Positions 8,301 through 17,280 of a stretch of 24,034 nt of DNA are shown here, in pieces (within the stretch, counting starts at the first letter, position 1; each line of letters opens with the position of its first letter). The notes under the pieces were generated by a model. It worked only from the letters and a program-made list of their open reading frames with translations, did no database searches and was not told the DNA's origin. Source of the stretch: a virus; the IMG/VR virus record IMGVR_UViG_3300030450_000473, positions 1 to 24,034 of that record; one strand, written 5' to 3'. Position numbers and translations under genes: made by a program.

Positions 8301-9527
8301 AGTATCATAACCTTCACCTAAATCATGAGCTCCTAATGTAGGTTCTTTTAAATCTGTTAAAGGACCTTTACCTTCTAAATAATTAGATAGATTAGTTTTT
8401 TCTCGTTGGTACTTAGCTTCTTGACGTAATATTTCATCTTCTATTGGATTGTCAGAATACTTAACATCGTCTAATGGATCGTGAATTAATTTATCAAGAT
8501 CCTTTTGTTTCATATTAGACTCTGCAACATATTTACTAGCACGTTCTACACTATTGCCAGATTTTATAATTTTTGTTAGTCCTTTAAATATACTAGCAAC
8601 AAATCCTATACGAACGCCTTCCATAGCATTCGCTCTTGCTTTTTGATCAGGACTTAATTTATCACTAGTCCAGCTATCAGGAATCCATTGGTGAAATAAC
8701 CATTGATTGTTTTTCCATTCAGTAGCGAGTGTATCGTTAAATCTATTTTGTTCGGCTACAACATCAACTAATACATTAGAACCTATATCAGTTCCAGATC
8801 CAATACCTTTATAAGCAAAACGTTGGAAGATAGGATTGTTACCTAGTTTTTGTAACCATAAAGGAGCTTTACCGGTTGCATGTAGTTTAGCTCCTGCTGA
8901 TATAATCTGCCCTTCTAGAAATAATGCAGGTAGTACAATACCACTTATATTACGTATACCTTGTGATAAACCATCTTCAAATGGTGTAGCTTTAGGTAAA
9001 TTTATTCCAGGTATTAAATTGACAAAATCAGTTGTCGTGTCCATTAAACCTGTTCCTGCAGCACCTAATCGCTGATGGAATTGGCCTCCATAACCATAAA
9101 ATTCAGTGGGTGATTGGCCTCCACCATATAAAAATCCCTGGTTTCTTTTTGTTTCTTTGTATTCATCATAGGACATGCCATGATATTTCATTGCCCACGC
9201 TTCTTGAGCTTCTGTTTTCTCAGGACCATTTGGTAATTTAGCCCAGGCTTGTAAATCAGTCCAGCTTTCATTACTTGAAGCTTTAGCAGGTTCAGTTGCT
9301 TCAGGTTCAGGAGAAGGTTCGGTAGGAGTTTCTTGTTGGCCAGCTTGTTGTATAACTTGTTCAAGATCTGGTTCTTGAGATTCTTCAGGAAGCGGATTAT
9401 TTAGAATCTCCTCAATAGTAGGTAATTCTAATTGTTGTTCATCTACTGGAGATCTGTTTTGAACAGAGTCCAGTTCATTAGTTTCAGCTGAAGTTACTTC
9501 AGTTAAACCCTCATAAGGAGTTGACAT
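5322..9527 (-). CDS. Internal core protein, T7 gp16-like position, no visible transglycosylase
   Basis: This 1401-aa protein occupies the T7 gene 16 position (last core protein before the fibre) and is close to gp16 in length (1318 aa). T7 gp16 is ejected first and forms part of the channel across the envelope. Here residues 1-100 are acidic, Gln/Glu/Pro-rich and low in complexity. A Gly- and Tyr-rich segment follows (residues 130-155), then hydrophobic stretches near 190-225 (ISGIVLPALFLEGQIISAG) and 720-755 (YNSILAAFSTPQKALLGNFG), and long helical regions. I do not see the N-terminal soluble lytic transglycosylase motifs of T7 gp16. The start is preceded by A/T-only sequence and lies 4 nt from the upstream stop. 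The assignment rests on order, size and composition. Confidence 0.85.
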   Translation of the reverse strand: MSTPYEGLTEVTSAETNELDSVQNRSPVDEQQLELPTIEEILNNPLPEESQEPDLEQVIQQAGQQETPTEPSPEPEATEPAKASSNESWTDLQAWAKLPNGPEKTEAQEAWAMKYHGMSYDEYKETKRNQGFLYGGGQSPTEFYGYGGQFHQRLGAAGTGLMDTTTDFVNLIPGINLPKATPFEDGLSQGIRNISGIVLPALFLEGQIISAGAKLHATGKAPLWLQKLGNNPIFQRFAYKGIGSGTDIGSNVLVDVVAEQNRFNDTLATEWKNNQWLFHQWIPDSWTSDKLSPDQKARANAMEGVRIGFVASIFKGLTKIIKSGNSVERASKYVAESNMKQKDLDKLIHDPLDDVKYSDNPIEDEILRQEAKYQREKTNLSNYLEGKGPLTDLKEPTLGAHDLGEGYDTALRTKDSDGVVGAATDQARIAKNKGTTKGRLANTLSEATRKLGLEADSAAERTLVKGLTKDIKKAGKYNLKGTTNVSWKEIDEAGTGLANILVNPQTPTNTLKKILNEFKVTIDGVKQLDEIGFNATKKAMQKYMDDFLDIDAQKAKAYLITSEAGQVSDIAEGARLVDVPAAVARAQEQILDRLELLTVENSIAAYEWGLRKNALRTWKNYVKNGKKESVRQAKQIVDDLDSQIAGIIPNAKNWIDTLRATAKSNPEYLKPLMLAYEFSNGDIHSIHKLNKYVENSLGTFSKAFVDFNPEIPSIVNRAYWSTIYNSILAAFSTPQKALLGNFGGMVSQMTGNFYGALREGDGEMLRRASHQYLGLADTLQVGWRHMGEVFSKASKDPNSISYVIREDLILKEAEGLDVLKATAKAHEENGEYGASAMITLYEEQEALARHPWLRFGPNAMTALDGFSRAVNKLANDKGEMFDLLLKKYPDGNWTQKEFQEGWKALYAKNWDENGMITDEAVDFATREIALNLNTPFVEGLNNIMKHVPILRSVMMFPKTAMNVLDIFTKYSPLSRVHLGHKFAGDYAKFLGSVGNKKVESFSLEEIRELLSSRGISMDGNYMNKFKAVRNELRGRVATGSVAVMTAWTLSTQDRIRGNGHWDRQVQSSRRAAGWVPKTYQGLDGNWHSYEWMGPVGDWLALTTDIMDNFDSVSTTQLEHIGKKLSFILGASVTNRSMLANLEPLSDIFNGNPTAAARWASNFTNAMLPLGGQRNEFGRAMYPMLKELDNDNYLQLIQNRNKWVEAIDPEGANPTMYDWLTGKPIVRGTGTWFNNFRNSYSPFKVYPDNSKEQKFLIDIEYDKTPHFNVSSGGVEYTNAERGELSKLVGTQGLFRKKLQRIMVDANRITVEIDGKTIKGYREILLHIRRTGRGSDFFKSDKFANIERRIDLALSDSIRIAENYLSNIDDIRRRKAEAHLKEAATMEADIPRLLELNQPSLRN

Positions 9528-9531
9528 AATA

Positions 9532-12063
9532 TTATTTATTTATGATTGGAGCCTGTGGTGTAAGTGAAGGCTTAATATTTTCATTTAGTAAGGGTGATAG
9601 ATTACCAGTTAAAGCGCAGTAAGCATACTTACATTCTTGAATTTCAAATAATTCTTCCCATATAGTAGGGTTATTCTTCATCAACTCTGCAAATATAGTT
9701 GCTCCTTCTGGCGTTAAATCATTAAGAGCATTAGGTTCAAGACTTTGGAATGCCGCTAATCCTGCAAATACTTTTGCTGATTGCTCAGCATCTCCACCAG
9801 TCGCACTGAATATTTCCATCCCAAGATCACCATAAATACCACTTTCCAACGCATCTTCTAAGGGAATATTCTTTAGAATAGTTTGGTTTGAATTCCATGT
9901 ATTTGAATATGTATCAGTGTGGAGATTAGTCCAATCAATTCCATTTGCTTTAAAAGCTTGTTTTTGCTGTGTTTGAAGTTCTGGTGGTAAATCTTCTCCA
10001 GTATGAGCTTTATGATAATAGTTAGCAAGATCTAAGGGAGATATCTTAGAATTACCATCATGTGATTTAATAATGTTAGAAAGTTCTACGATATTAGGTG
10101 GTAACTTTCCTTTTGACTTACTTAAATAGTTTATCATATCCGTCGGTGGAGTCCCAGCATCAACCCTTGACGCCCAAAATTCTGGACTCATAAGAGTATT
10201 GTCCACACCACCAAATTTTTTTATATCATCTCTTAATCCTATAACTTGTAGTGCTCTATTTCGTCGGTCTTGATACCTTGGGTTAAGTATTACGTCTTTC
10301 TGCTCTTTTACAATATTTGGAAACACACCTTGCCAATTCATATAATAACGTTTGCTTTCGTCATTACCACCACCGCCAGTATCTATCCAGTGTTTTTGTA
10401 GAAGTGTTGCTGCATTAACATAGGGACTATTTTTACCATACTGTTCTTTAAGTCTGCGTTTATTGTTTAACTCTTGAATTAATAAACTTTTTGCTTTTAC
10501 ACCCATTTCTGCACTTACTTGGTTTCCACTTGAATGTTTTGCTGTAGTCTTCAATCCAAAATCCATAAAAGCTTTTGAATATAAGCCATCAGTAAAATTT
10601 TTATACTCCTTCCACTCTTCACCTTTAAAGGCTTTTTGAAGAGATTCTACTAAAGGTTTAATGTCTTGATCGTTTAATACAGCATCGGGATAATTACCTA
10701 AATCATCAATTGTTATATTTCCTTTATTAAACTCTGTAATAAATTCAGCTTTACTTTTAATATTATTTATTGATGTTGGACTTCCTGATAGAAACAGCCT
10801 ATCCAACCGCGTGGTTTCAAAACCACCTCCTTGCAATTGCTTCATTGCCTCCATGTATACTTCCTTGACTTCTTCTTCAGCATTCTGACGTCCACTATTC
10901 CTTATTTCTTGTATTTTTTCTATTGCCTCTCCATTAATGTTGTTCTTGATTGCTTGTTGTTTATCATTATATATTTCACTAACTTCTTTCTCTGCATTAG
11001 CAGCTACAGCGGCTAATTCTCCATTTACTCCCCATCTACCTGGATGGACTTTTTTAAATGTATCCTCGACTTTGTATTTCTTACCTGCTGGTCTATTCTC
11101 GTTTAACTTTATTCTCATTTCTTCAGGTATTTCCATATCACCCATTTTTATTATATCAGCAAGCTTAATTTGCTTGCTTCGTATACCTTTATCAACGACT
11201 TCTTTAAAATACTTATTTCCCCAAGCACCTTCAAAACCAACAATATTTTTACCATCTGTTCTATTAGCAGCTGTTGTTATATAACTATAGAGAGTGTCTG
11301 GATTAAAATCCTTCAGCAGTACTTCAGTTGCTAATTGAAGGCGTTCGTTAGCAAATATTTGGTCAGAAATTCCAGTCCATTTAGCATGTAATTCTCCATC
11401 TGCAGTTTTAATTGTATCAAAAAATCCAATTTGCTTTAAATATGTTGGACTGAATTCACCTATATGATTTTCTTGCCACCAGTTTTTTCTTAAGTGCCTA
11501 CGAGCTACAATCTGTGCAGTAGGGTTTGATAAACCGGAAACTTGATTAATTCGAAAGGACTGATCCCCTATTTTTATCTCCTCATTGCTGTTAAGTAACG
11601 ACGACGATATATCAGCTTTATACCTAGCCGCACAATTACCTAAATGTAATTCAGCAATTTTTGCTGTATAAGCAGCTGACTTACCTTGAATAAGGTTACA
11701 AAGATTAATATCACCACCTGCTTTTCTAACTTCCAGACTGTTTATATTATCACGCTGTTCGTCCTGATTAATTCCGTCAATTACTCCTTTAGTAGCTTTC
11801 GCTGCTTCTCCATCTGGATCTAAAGTCTCTGATTTTGCATACCAATCTTCAACAGCTTGAGCTTGTTGACCTTCTTCCCACTTTTTGTGAGCCTTTCCGA
11901 GTTCTGTTGCTGCTAATTTAGAAAATTTTTGAACGAGCTTTCCTTCTGCCTCAGAAGCTTCTGCTAAGTAATTAGCTATCGTAGTGTTATTTAGTTGTTG
12001 CTGTTTAGTGTTTTCAGCTCCTGATTTTATTAACCAGTTTACATTAGATGCGTATGATGACAT
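9532..12063 (-). CDS. Internal core protein, T7 gp15-like
   Basis: This 843-aa protein sits between the gp14-like and gp16-like genes, the position of T7 gp15 (747 aa), which forms the middle of the internal core and the ejection conduit. It is mainly charged and predicted by eye to be helical. The N-terminal 100 residues are Gln/Glu/Ala/Lys-rich (KLVQKFSKLAATELGKAHKK), as in a coiled coil. No signal peptide or enzymatic motif is visible. The C-terminus has a short Cys pair (ECKYAYC, about residues 813-819) and ends in a Pro-rich tail. The leader is A/T-only without a Shine-Dalgarno, 22 nt after the gp14-like stop. Identification is by synteny and size rather than by a diagnostic motif. Confidence 0.85.
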   Translation of the reverse strand: MSSYASNVNWLIKSGAENTKQQQLNNTTIANYLAEASEAEGKLVQKFSKLAATELGKAHKKWEEGQQAQAVEDWYAKSETLDPDGEAAKATKGVIDGINQDEQRDNINSLEVRKAGGDINLCNLIQGKSAAYTAKIAELHLGNCAARYKADISSSLLNSNEEIKIGDQSFRINQVSGLSNPTAQIVARRHLRKNWWQENHIGEFSPTYLKQIGFFDTIKTADGELHAKWTGISDQIFANERLQLATEVLLKDFNPDTLYSYITTAANRTDGKNIVGFEGAWGNKYFKEVVDKGIRSKQIKLADIIKMGDMEIPEEMRIKLNENRPAGKKYKVEDTFKKVHPGRWGVNGELAAVAANAEKEVSEIYNDKQQAIKNNINGEAIEKIQEIRNSGRQNAEEEVKEVYMEAMKQLQGGGFETTRLDRLFLSGSPTSINNIKSKAEFITEFNKGNITIDDLGNYPDAVLNDQDIKPLVESLQKAFKGEEWKEYKNFTDGLYSKAFMDFGLKTTAKHSSGNQVSAEMGVKAKSLLIQELNNKRRLKEQYGKNSPYVNAATLLQKHWIDTGGGGNDESKRYYMNWQGVFPNIVKEQKDVILNPRYQDRRNRALQVIGLRDDIKKFGGVDNTLMSPEFWASRVDAGTPPTDMINYLSKSKGKLPPNIVELSNIIKSHDGNSKISPLDLANYYHKAHTGEDLPPELQTQQKQAFKANGIDWTNLHTDTYSNTWNSNQTILKNIPLEDALESGIYGDLGMEIFSATGGDAEQSAKVFAGLAAFQSLEPNALNDLTPEGATIFAELMKNNPTIWEELFEIQECKYAYCALTGNLSPLLNENIKPSLTPQAPIINK

Positions 12064-12085
12064 TATATACTAATAAATAGTTGGA

Positions 12086-12793
12086 TTACTTCTTTGGTAC
12101 TGGCTTTGTAGCTAATTTCTTTAGAGATTCAGCAGCATCAGCTTGCTGAAAGCCAGCGTATGCGGTACCAGCAGCACCAACACCGGCTATTGCTATATCT
12201 AGAAGCATCTGACCTGGACCTGGTTTTCCTTCTAATACTGGTGGTGTTGGTCTCCATCCATGTTCAGGAGCCCACTGTGTTTTCCCCCAGGCTCTCAAAC
12301 GCTTCCGTCTAGTATCATCCCAGATACGCTCTTTAGCTGAAGTTGTTTGATCTTCTTTTAGCATAACTTTAGCTAATGCTTCTGTATCTTTTTGTCCTTT
12401 TAATCTAGCAGGTTGAGCTGCAAATCTTGCAGCAGTAACGCCAGTCATCTCTCCAGCATAACTATCTTTATACATGTTGACCATAGTTTCTTGTTGCTTG
12501 AAACTATATTCAAGAGCCAACGCTTCAAGCTCAGCATCTTGCTGATTCCATTGATCATAATTTGATTGTATAAGATTATATAACTCTATTTCTGTATTTA
12601 AAACGTCGTTCTTCCAATTATTATTTCTAAGAGTTACTTCACGATCATACTGCTGATTATCTAAATGATAATTGTCAATTTTACCTTGATTGCGTTGTTC
12701 AACGGCTTTATTTTTACCGCTCTGAGCTGCGACCGCTCCTCCGGCTTGGAGAGCAAACTGAACTGCCGCTACTGCTACTGCTGGATGACACAT
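12086..12793 (-). CDS. Internal virion protein, T7 gp14-like
   Basis: This 235-aa protein starts MCHPAVAVAAVQFALQAGGA. The Met-Cys start followed by an Ala/Val/Gly-rich hydrophobic segment is like T7 gp14 (196 aa), the core protein that inserts in the outer membrane during ejection. A long Gln/Asn/Glu-rich helical region follows (about 25-115, with NNNWKNDVLNTEIELYNLIQ), then a basic middle (KRLRAWGKTQW near 165-175). A Gly/Ala-rich segment (LLDIAIAGVGAAGTAYAGF, about 197-215) comes before a Lys-rich end. It is preceded by the gp13-like gene, with which its first 80 nt overlap in another frame, and is followed by the gp15-like gene. Confidence 0.88.
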   Translation of the reverse strand: MCHPAVAVAAVQFALQAGGAVAAQSGKNKAVEQRNQGKIDNYHLDNQQYDREVTLRNNNWKNDVLNTEIELYNLIQSNYDQWNQQDAELEALALEYSFKQQETMVNMYKDSYAGEMTGVTAARFAAQPARLKGQKDTEALAKVMLKEDQTTSAKERIWDDTRRKRLRAWGKTQWAPEHGWRPTPPVLEGKPGPGQMLLDIAIAGVGAAGTAYAGFQQADAAESLKKLATKPVPKK

Positions 12794-13217
12794 AACAAAA
12801 TTCTATAAAGGTTAATTTATTTGGACCATATTTAAGTTCTCGTAGAAATTTAAATCCTAAAAACTTTAAAAGTTTTAAGTGGATAATATTACGTTTATCT
12901 ACGATATTCCAAAGCAAAGGTTCATCCCTGCTTTCTAGAAATTGCTTACAAAATCTAGCGTATGTTATTGGATATTTTTCAACAGTAGGTGTGCAAAGCA
13001 TCCAAATTCTACCGTCTTCTTGTACTCCTCCTATAGCGGCAATCTTGCCGTTAGGTGCTTTAAAATAATAAGAGTCTCCAATAAAAGCTGATTGAGGTAT
13101 AGAAAATAATGGAAAGTGCCCATGGCCTTCGTACACTTCTCTATAGTCATCAGGTCGTAAATTAGAGGCCACATAAACTGCAGCCTCCATTGTGATTGGA
13201 TGTATATATTCAGACAC
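12714..13217 (-). CDS. Internal core protein, T7 gp13-like with GNAT-type fold, overprinted tail
   Basis: This 167-aa protein starts at a GTG overlapping the tail-tube-B stop by 8 nt. The N-terminal block IHPITMEAAVYVASNLRPDD justifies this start over an internal Met at residue 10. The middle looks like an acetyltransferase-type fold: KIAAIGGVQEDGRIWML and then NIVDKRNIIHLKLLKFLGF, as in T7 gp13-family proteins of marine phages. T7 gp13 is a virion assembly protein, and the GNAT resemblance is structural, with catalysis unproven. The family-like part ends near residue 143 (LTFIEFCYV). The final 24 residues are Ser/Arg-rich and are read from the start of the gp14-like gene in a second frame. 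Confidence 0.85.
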   Translation of the reverse strand: MSEYIHPITMEAAVYVASNLRPDDYREVYEGHGHFPLFSIPQSAFIGDSYYFKAPNGKIAAIGGVQEDGRIWMLCTPTVEKYPITYARFCKQFLESRDEPLLWNIVDKRNIIHLKLLKFLGFKFLRELKYGPNKLTFIEFCYVSSSSSSSGSSVCSPSRRSGRSSER

Positions 13218-16200
13218 GTTTGTAATATTTTGGTGAATAATCTCCTTCCCAATTCATAGAATTAAGAGTTGCTGGAGATGGGTGATTAGATTTTATATGT
13301 ACATTTAAATTTGTATTTCTTTCATATATCGGTACAGTATGAATATATCCATCTGAAATAGCTTGTTCATCAGTAGTAGCAGAGCTGTTCCATTCTTTAG
13401 ATTCAAGAGTAGAAGTATAATCAGTCCTACCCTTACGTTTTAATGTAACATCAATAACACCTACATCACCGAAGTTAAAATTCATTCTATGTAGAACTAA
13501 TGAACCACGTGTTTCAGACCGGACTTTTTCTCCTTTTAATTGAGTTAAATACACTTTAGGTAATTCAACTTCAAATTCATACTCATAACCAACAATAAGA
13601 TCTGTATGTACTTCAAGGGTATGAGTACCTGAACCTATATTAGTTAAATCAACAGCAGTACCGGCTGAGGCATTAGACGTACTAGTAGCCAGTTTGATAG
13701 TATTAGCATCTACTTTAATAGCATAGTATGTAGTGTTATCAGTAAGGCCTCTGATAATACCTCCTAAAGTTTGAGAGTTATTACCAGTACCAGTTAGATT
13801 GATAATAGTAGGTGTAGAAGCTATAGCATTTGCTTTAGAAGCCGCTAACTTAATAGTATTAGCATCTACTTTAACAGCAAAATAAGTTGTAGTATCTGAT
13901 AAACCTGCTAAAGTCGTACCACTTGCATCATCATAATATACCTCATCACCAGATGATAAACCATGACTAGTGAAAGTTATTGTATCAGCAGTAGTATTGA
14001 CAGCAGAAGTAGCGATTGCTTGTTTATAACTTTCTTGATAAGTTAAAGCACTACCAGTTACAAGTTGATGGTTTGTTGCTGTAATAGTATTAGCATCGAC
14101 ATCAACATTAGAGGATGTTACTGAAACATTAGAAGTCTTCCAATTACCTGGTAATGTAACTGTAGGAGTTTCAAGTGTATGAGTACCTGCACCAGTGCCT
14201 GATAGGCTTATAACAGTAGGTGTAGTAGCGACAGCATTAGCACGATTTGTTGCTAATTGAATAGTATCAGTATCTACTACAACAACATAATAGACAGTGT
14301 TATCTGTAAGTCCAGAGAGAGCAGATGATCCTTCTTGGAAAGTTACAGGATTACCTTCTACTAAACCATGACTTAATATAGTAATGGTATTAGCAGTAGT
14401 ATTTACATCACCAGGGACAAAAGTTTTATCTATATGTTTTGTCGGCACATCATAGCTCTTACCAATGTTAGGGCTATCTGTTGTACAATAAACTGATAAT
14501 GTATTTGCACTATTATATCCGTCACCTAAAGTAAATGTAGTTAAATCATTAGAACTATCATAAGTTAGATTAGCATAAGTAATAGTCTTCTTGGTGTCTA
14601 AATGGACTCTATTTGTATCAGGATCAGTACCTATTAATAAAGTATCATCAGCTAATTTCAAGTCAAATCTTTCTAAAGTATATAAACCTGAATGTGGGTC
14701 ATCGTTTGGACTTAATACTGCATAATATGTATCATCTAATATTGTATGATATACAACAGGGTTAGGTAGTTCCCATCTAAACCATGCAGATTGAGCACGG
14801 TTCTCGCCTACTTGATACCACTTATAACCCCAAACTTCTTTTGAATTAGTATGGCTATCTAAAGTACCATCAATAGCGAATAGAACTAAACTGTTTTCAT
14901 TCGATTCTGTTGGTATAGTTATTTTATCTGGTAATAGTTTAGTTATAACTTTACTTTGTTCTACTACTAAAGGTTCAGTTGTAGGACTTATATTCCCCAT
15001 CTCATAATACCTTGCATTCTTACCAGTACTATTTAAGAAACCTAAAGTTGTTCCCAAAGTAATTGGTCTGGTATTTGAATTAAAAGCATAAGAAGATAAA
15101 TAACTAATCTTAGCTGTTTCAGGTGTCAGTAATGCTTCAGCACCTGAACTTAATAGGAACTGTTCACTAGCACTGAATATAGCTAAACCTGAATTAACTT
15201 CAACGGCATCGTAAAATTTTGTTGGGAATAAAGAACTTGACTGTAAATCAATTGGGTCTGCATTAGAAATTGTTAAAGCAGTTTTTGCCCAAAAATTATA
15301 AAAGTCATTAGGTCTAGATAAGATAACATTTTCACCACTAAGTATACCTATTCTGTTTCTAAAGAATACTAATTTATTAATAGTATTACCTACGAAAGAA
15401 GGTTTAGGGTTAGTTGTATCATCACCAGCTTCTCTTTTGCCCCAATCAGGATAACCGAATCTAAAGGCACCATTAGAGTAAGTAGTAGAACCACCACCAT
15501 TAATTGAGAAAGTACCAGGTAATACCCTAGTAAGTTTCAAAGGCATTGTAGTATTATCAAATTCTACTTCTGTATCAGGTGCAGCTACTTCTTCCCATAC
15601 ACCTTCACCCCAAAGGAATTTACTGAATGTACAAGAATCATCAGGAGTATTATCAATAGTACCATCGCCTATATCGGCGTGATGAAGATGGAAGTAATCA
15701 GTACTTTTGCTACTAACTTGATAGATACCACCTCTAGGAGCACCACTTGATGGGCTAGTAAACATTACTATAACATAATCATCATTCTCTAGACCATGAC
15801 CAGTTGCAGTTATAGTTACATCATCTGAACTTCTTGTATAAGTACCGTGTTGAACGATATCAACACCATCAGATCTCCCTGTAATACTATCATTTGTAAC
15901 TCCCGCTGCTTGAAATCTCAAGTAATAATCATCTTGATCATCACCACTATTAAGAATTTTTACAGTATAACCATGTCTACAAACACGGGGTAATTCAGAT
16001 ATATTATTAGCTTCACTAGTGATAATATTCATTAATTCTTTTTCACTAGTAGTAGCTACAAAAGGATCGTCTCTATGAAAATGGATACCATTACCAGCAA
16101 TAGTAGCTGCTATACCATGAGCACCTATACCTTGTGTACCATATTCACCTGTGGCAGCTTTTCTTATACCATCCAGAGTTGTTTTAATACCAGCTAATAT

Positions 16201-17280
16201 TGATGCTGCAGATACATGTTCATTTTGTGTAGCAGAAGTAGGTGCTGGACGAACTCCACATATACCTGCTTTACAACTAACCTGTACATGTGATCGAATA
16301 AAGACGTTAACTATCGCATCATTACCCATCCTATAATCTAAGTTATCATCATCATCCCAACCTTCTCCACCAAATTGTAATGATACATTTGGGTGGTATG
16401 AATCATTAAAGTCATCACTTCCACCATCATTAGCAATCTGACGTTGAACACAACGTAAATCTATTGCAAATTGTAAATTTCTTTTTCCAGAGGCTCCAGT
16501 TGCAGGAGGAGAACAATCAAACATTCCGTATTGATTATCTGCTGTAACCTGAGTATTCGTGCCTATTTGTTGAGTAGCAGAGGTTGTACCGTTTGCGTTT
16601 AACACTCCAGGTACTGCTATCTCTCTTGCAGCTAAAGAACATGCACCATTACTACTATAACCACTTACTGAACCTGTATCTATAGTAGGATTACAATATA
16701 TAGCTGTAGCACGTTTATATGTGATTTCACTAGTATCACCAGGAGTAGCAAAATCTAACGAATATTGTTTACCATAAGCTACAGTCTTAAGTTCTACAAA
16801 AGCTTCATTGAATAATTTAGGGGACTTATCATTCTGATCTGTTTTCATAGCAACAGTCTTACGCCTGTTAACAAAGAAGGTAGTTTCGTTAACTGTTGAT
16901 ACTTGTATATCAGAAGAACTCTCATCTGATAATGCACTATTATCTAAATATGTAGCTACGTTTGTACCTGCAACATCAGCATAATCCACGGGTATCTCAA
17001 CACCATCACTACATCTCCATATTGTAACATCCCCATCACTAGCAACTTGTCCAATGTACTGTTCACTTTCATTTGTATAAATATGAAACCATTTAGCATT
17101 AGCACCTGTGTCAGGTGTTATCTGTGAAACTAAATGACTGCCAGGTCTTTTGATGCATTGTCTTACAACATCAGGTACTGCATTTTTTAAATCTACTACT
17201 TGACCAGGTGCTTTCATTTCATCTGGTTGTGTAGAAATACCTAAAACATAATTAGGAATTGTTTGAGTTACATTTGCCAT
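13210..17280 (-). CDS. Tail tubular protein B, T7 gp12-like, enlarged
   Basis: This 1356-aa protein follows tail tube A with a TAATG overlap, as gp12 follows gp11 in T7. Hallmarks are the N-terminus (TIPNYVLGISTQPDEMKAPG, which is the 'GVSQQP' type start of nozzle proteins), KNAVPDVVRQCIKRPGSHLV near 30-50, FFVNRRKTVAM near 130, and KLVFFRNRIGILSGENVILS with RPNDFYNFW in the middle. A receptor-of-fibre type C-terminus follows (YEFEVELPKVYLTQLKGEKV ... RSETRGSLVLHRMNFNFGDV). T7 gp12 is 794 aa. The extra length includes an Ig-like repeat insertion at about residues 957-1222. It forms the tail nozzle and binds the fibres. Confidence 0.95.
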   Translation of the reverse strand: MANVTQTIPNYVLGISTQPDEMKAPGQVVDLKNAVPDVVRQCIKRPGSHLVSQITPDTGANAKWFHIYTNESEQYIGQVASDGDVTIWRCSDGVEIPVDYADVAGTNVATYLDNSALSDESSSDIQVSTVNETTFFVNRRKTVAMKTDQNDKSPKLFNEAFVELKTVAYGKQYSLDFATPGDTSEITYKRATAIYCNPTIDTGSVSGYSSNGACSLAAREIAVPGVLNANGTTSATQQIGTNTQVTADNQYGMFDCSPPATGASGKRNLQFAIDLRCVQRQIANDGGSDDFNDSYHPNVSLQFGGEGWDDDDNLDYRMGNDAIVNVFIRSHVQVSCKAGICGVRPAPTSATQNEHVSAASILAGIKTTLDGIRKAATGEYGTQGIGAHGIAATIAGNGIHFHRDDPFVATTSEKELMNIITSEANNISELPRVCRHGYTVKILNSGDDQDDYYLRFQAAGVTNDSITGRSDGVDIVQHGTYTRSSDDVTITATGHGLENDDYVIVMFTSPSSGAPRGGIYQVSSKSTDYFHLHHADIGDGTIDNTPDDSCTFSKFLWGEGVWEEVAAPDTEVEFDNTTMPLKLTRVLPGTFSINGGGSTTYSNGAFRFGYPDWGKREAGDDTTNPKPSFVGNTINKLVFFRNRIGILSGENVILSRPNDFYNFWAKTALTISNADPIDLQSSSLFPTKFYDAVEVNSGLAIFSASEQFLLSSGAEALLTPETAKISYLSSYAFNSNTRPITLGTTLGFLNSTGKNARYYEMGNISPTTEPLVVEQSKVITKLLPDKITIPTESNENSLVLFAIDGTLDSHTNSKEVWGYKWYQVGENRAQSAWFRWELPNPVVYHTILDDTYYAVLSPNDDPHSGLYTLERFDLKLADDTLLIGTDPDTNRVHLDTKKTITYANLTYDSSNDLTTFTLGDGYNSANTLSVYCTTDSPNIGKSYDVPTKHIDKTFVPGDVNTTANTITILSHGLVEGNPVTFQEGSSALSGLTDNTVYYVVVVDTDTIQLATNRANAVATTPTVISLSGTGAGTHTLETPTVTLPGNWKTSNVSVTSSNVDVDANTITATNHQLVTGSALTYQESYKQAIATSAVNTTADTITFTSHGLSSGDEVYYDDASGTTLAGLSDTTTYFAVKVDANTIKLAASKANAIASTPTIINLTGTGNNSQTLGGIIRGLTDNTTYYAIKVDANTIKLATSTSNASAGTAVDLTNIGSGTHTLEVHTDLIVGYEYEFEVELPKVYLTQLKGEKVRSETRGSLVLHRMNFNFGDVGVIDVTLKRKGRTDYTSTLESKEWNSSATTDEQAISDGYIHTVPIYERNTNLNVHIKSNHPSPATLNSMNWEGDYSPKYYKRV
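13610..14405 (-). repeat. Ig-like repeats inserted in tail tubular protein B
   Basis: Residues of about 957-1035 and 1090-1165 are two related copies (NTTANTITILSHGL ... TVYYVVVVDTDTIQLATNRA and NTTADTITFTSHGL ... TTYFAVKVDANTIKLAASKA). A third partial copy follows (RGLTDNTTYYAIKVDANTIK, about 1173-1222). Each ends in a Gly/Thr-rich GTGxGTHTLE-type strand. They resemble the Ig-like or BIG-type domains often found on phage tail surfaces; the fold is inferred. Confidence 0.8.

Noticed and set aside
13031-13252. 73-aa minus-strand ORF over the gp13-like start
   Set aside because: It is a shadow frame; the GNAT-like frame carries the conserved motifs.
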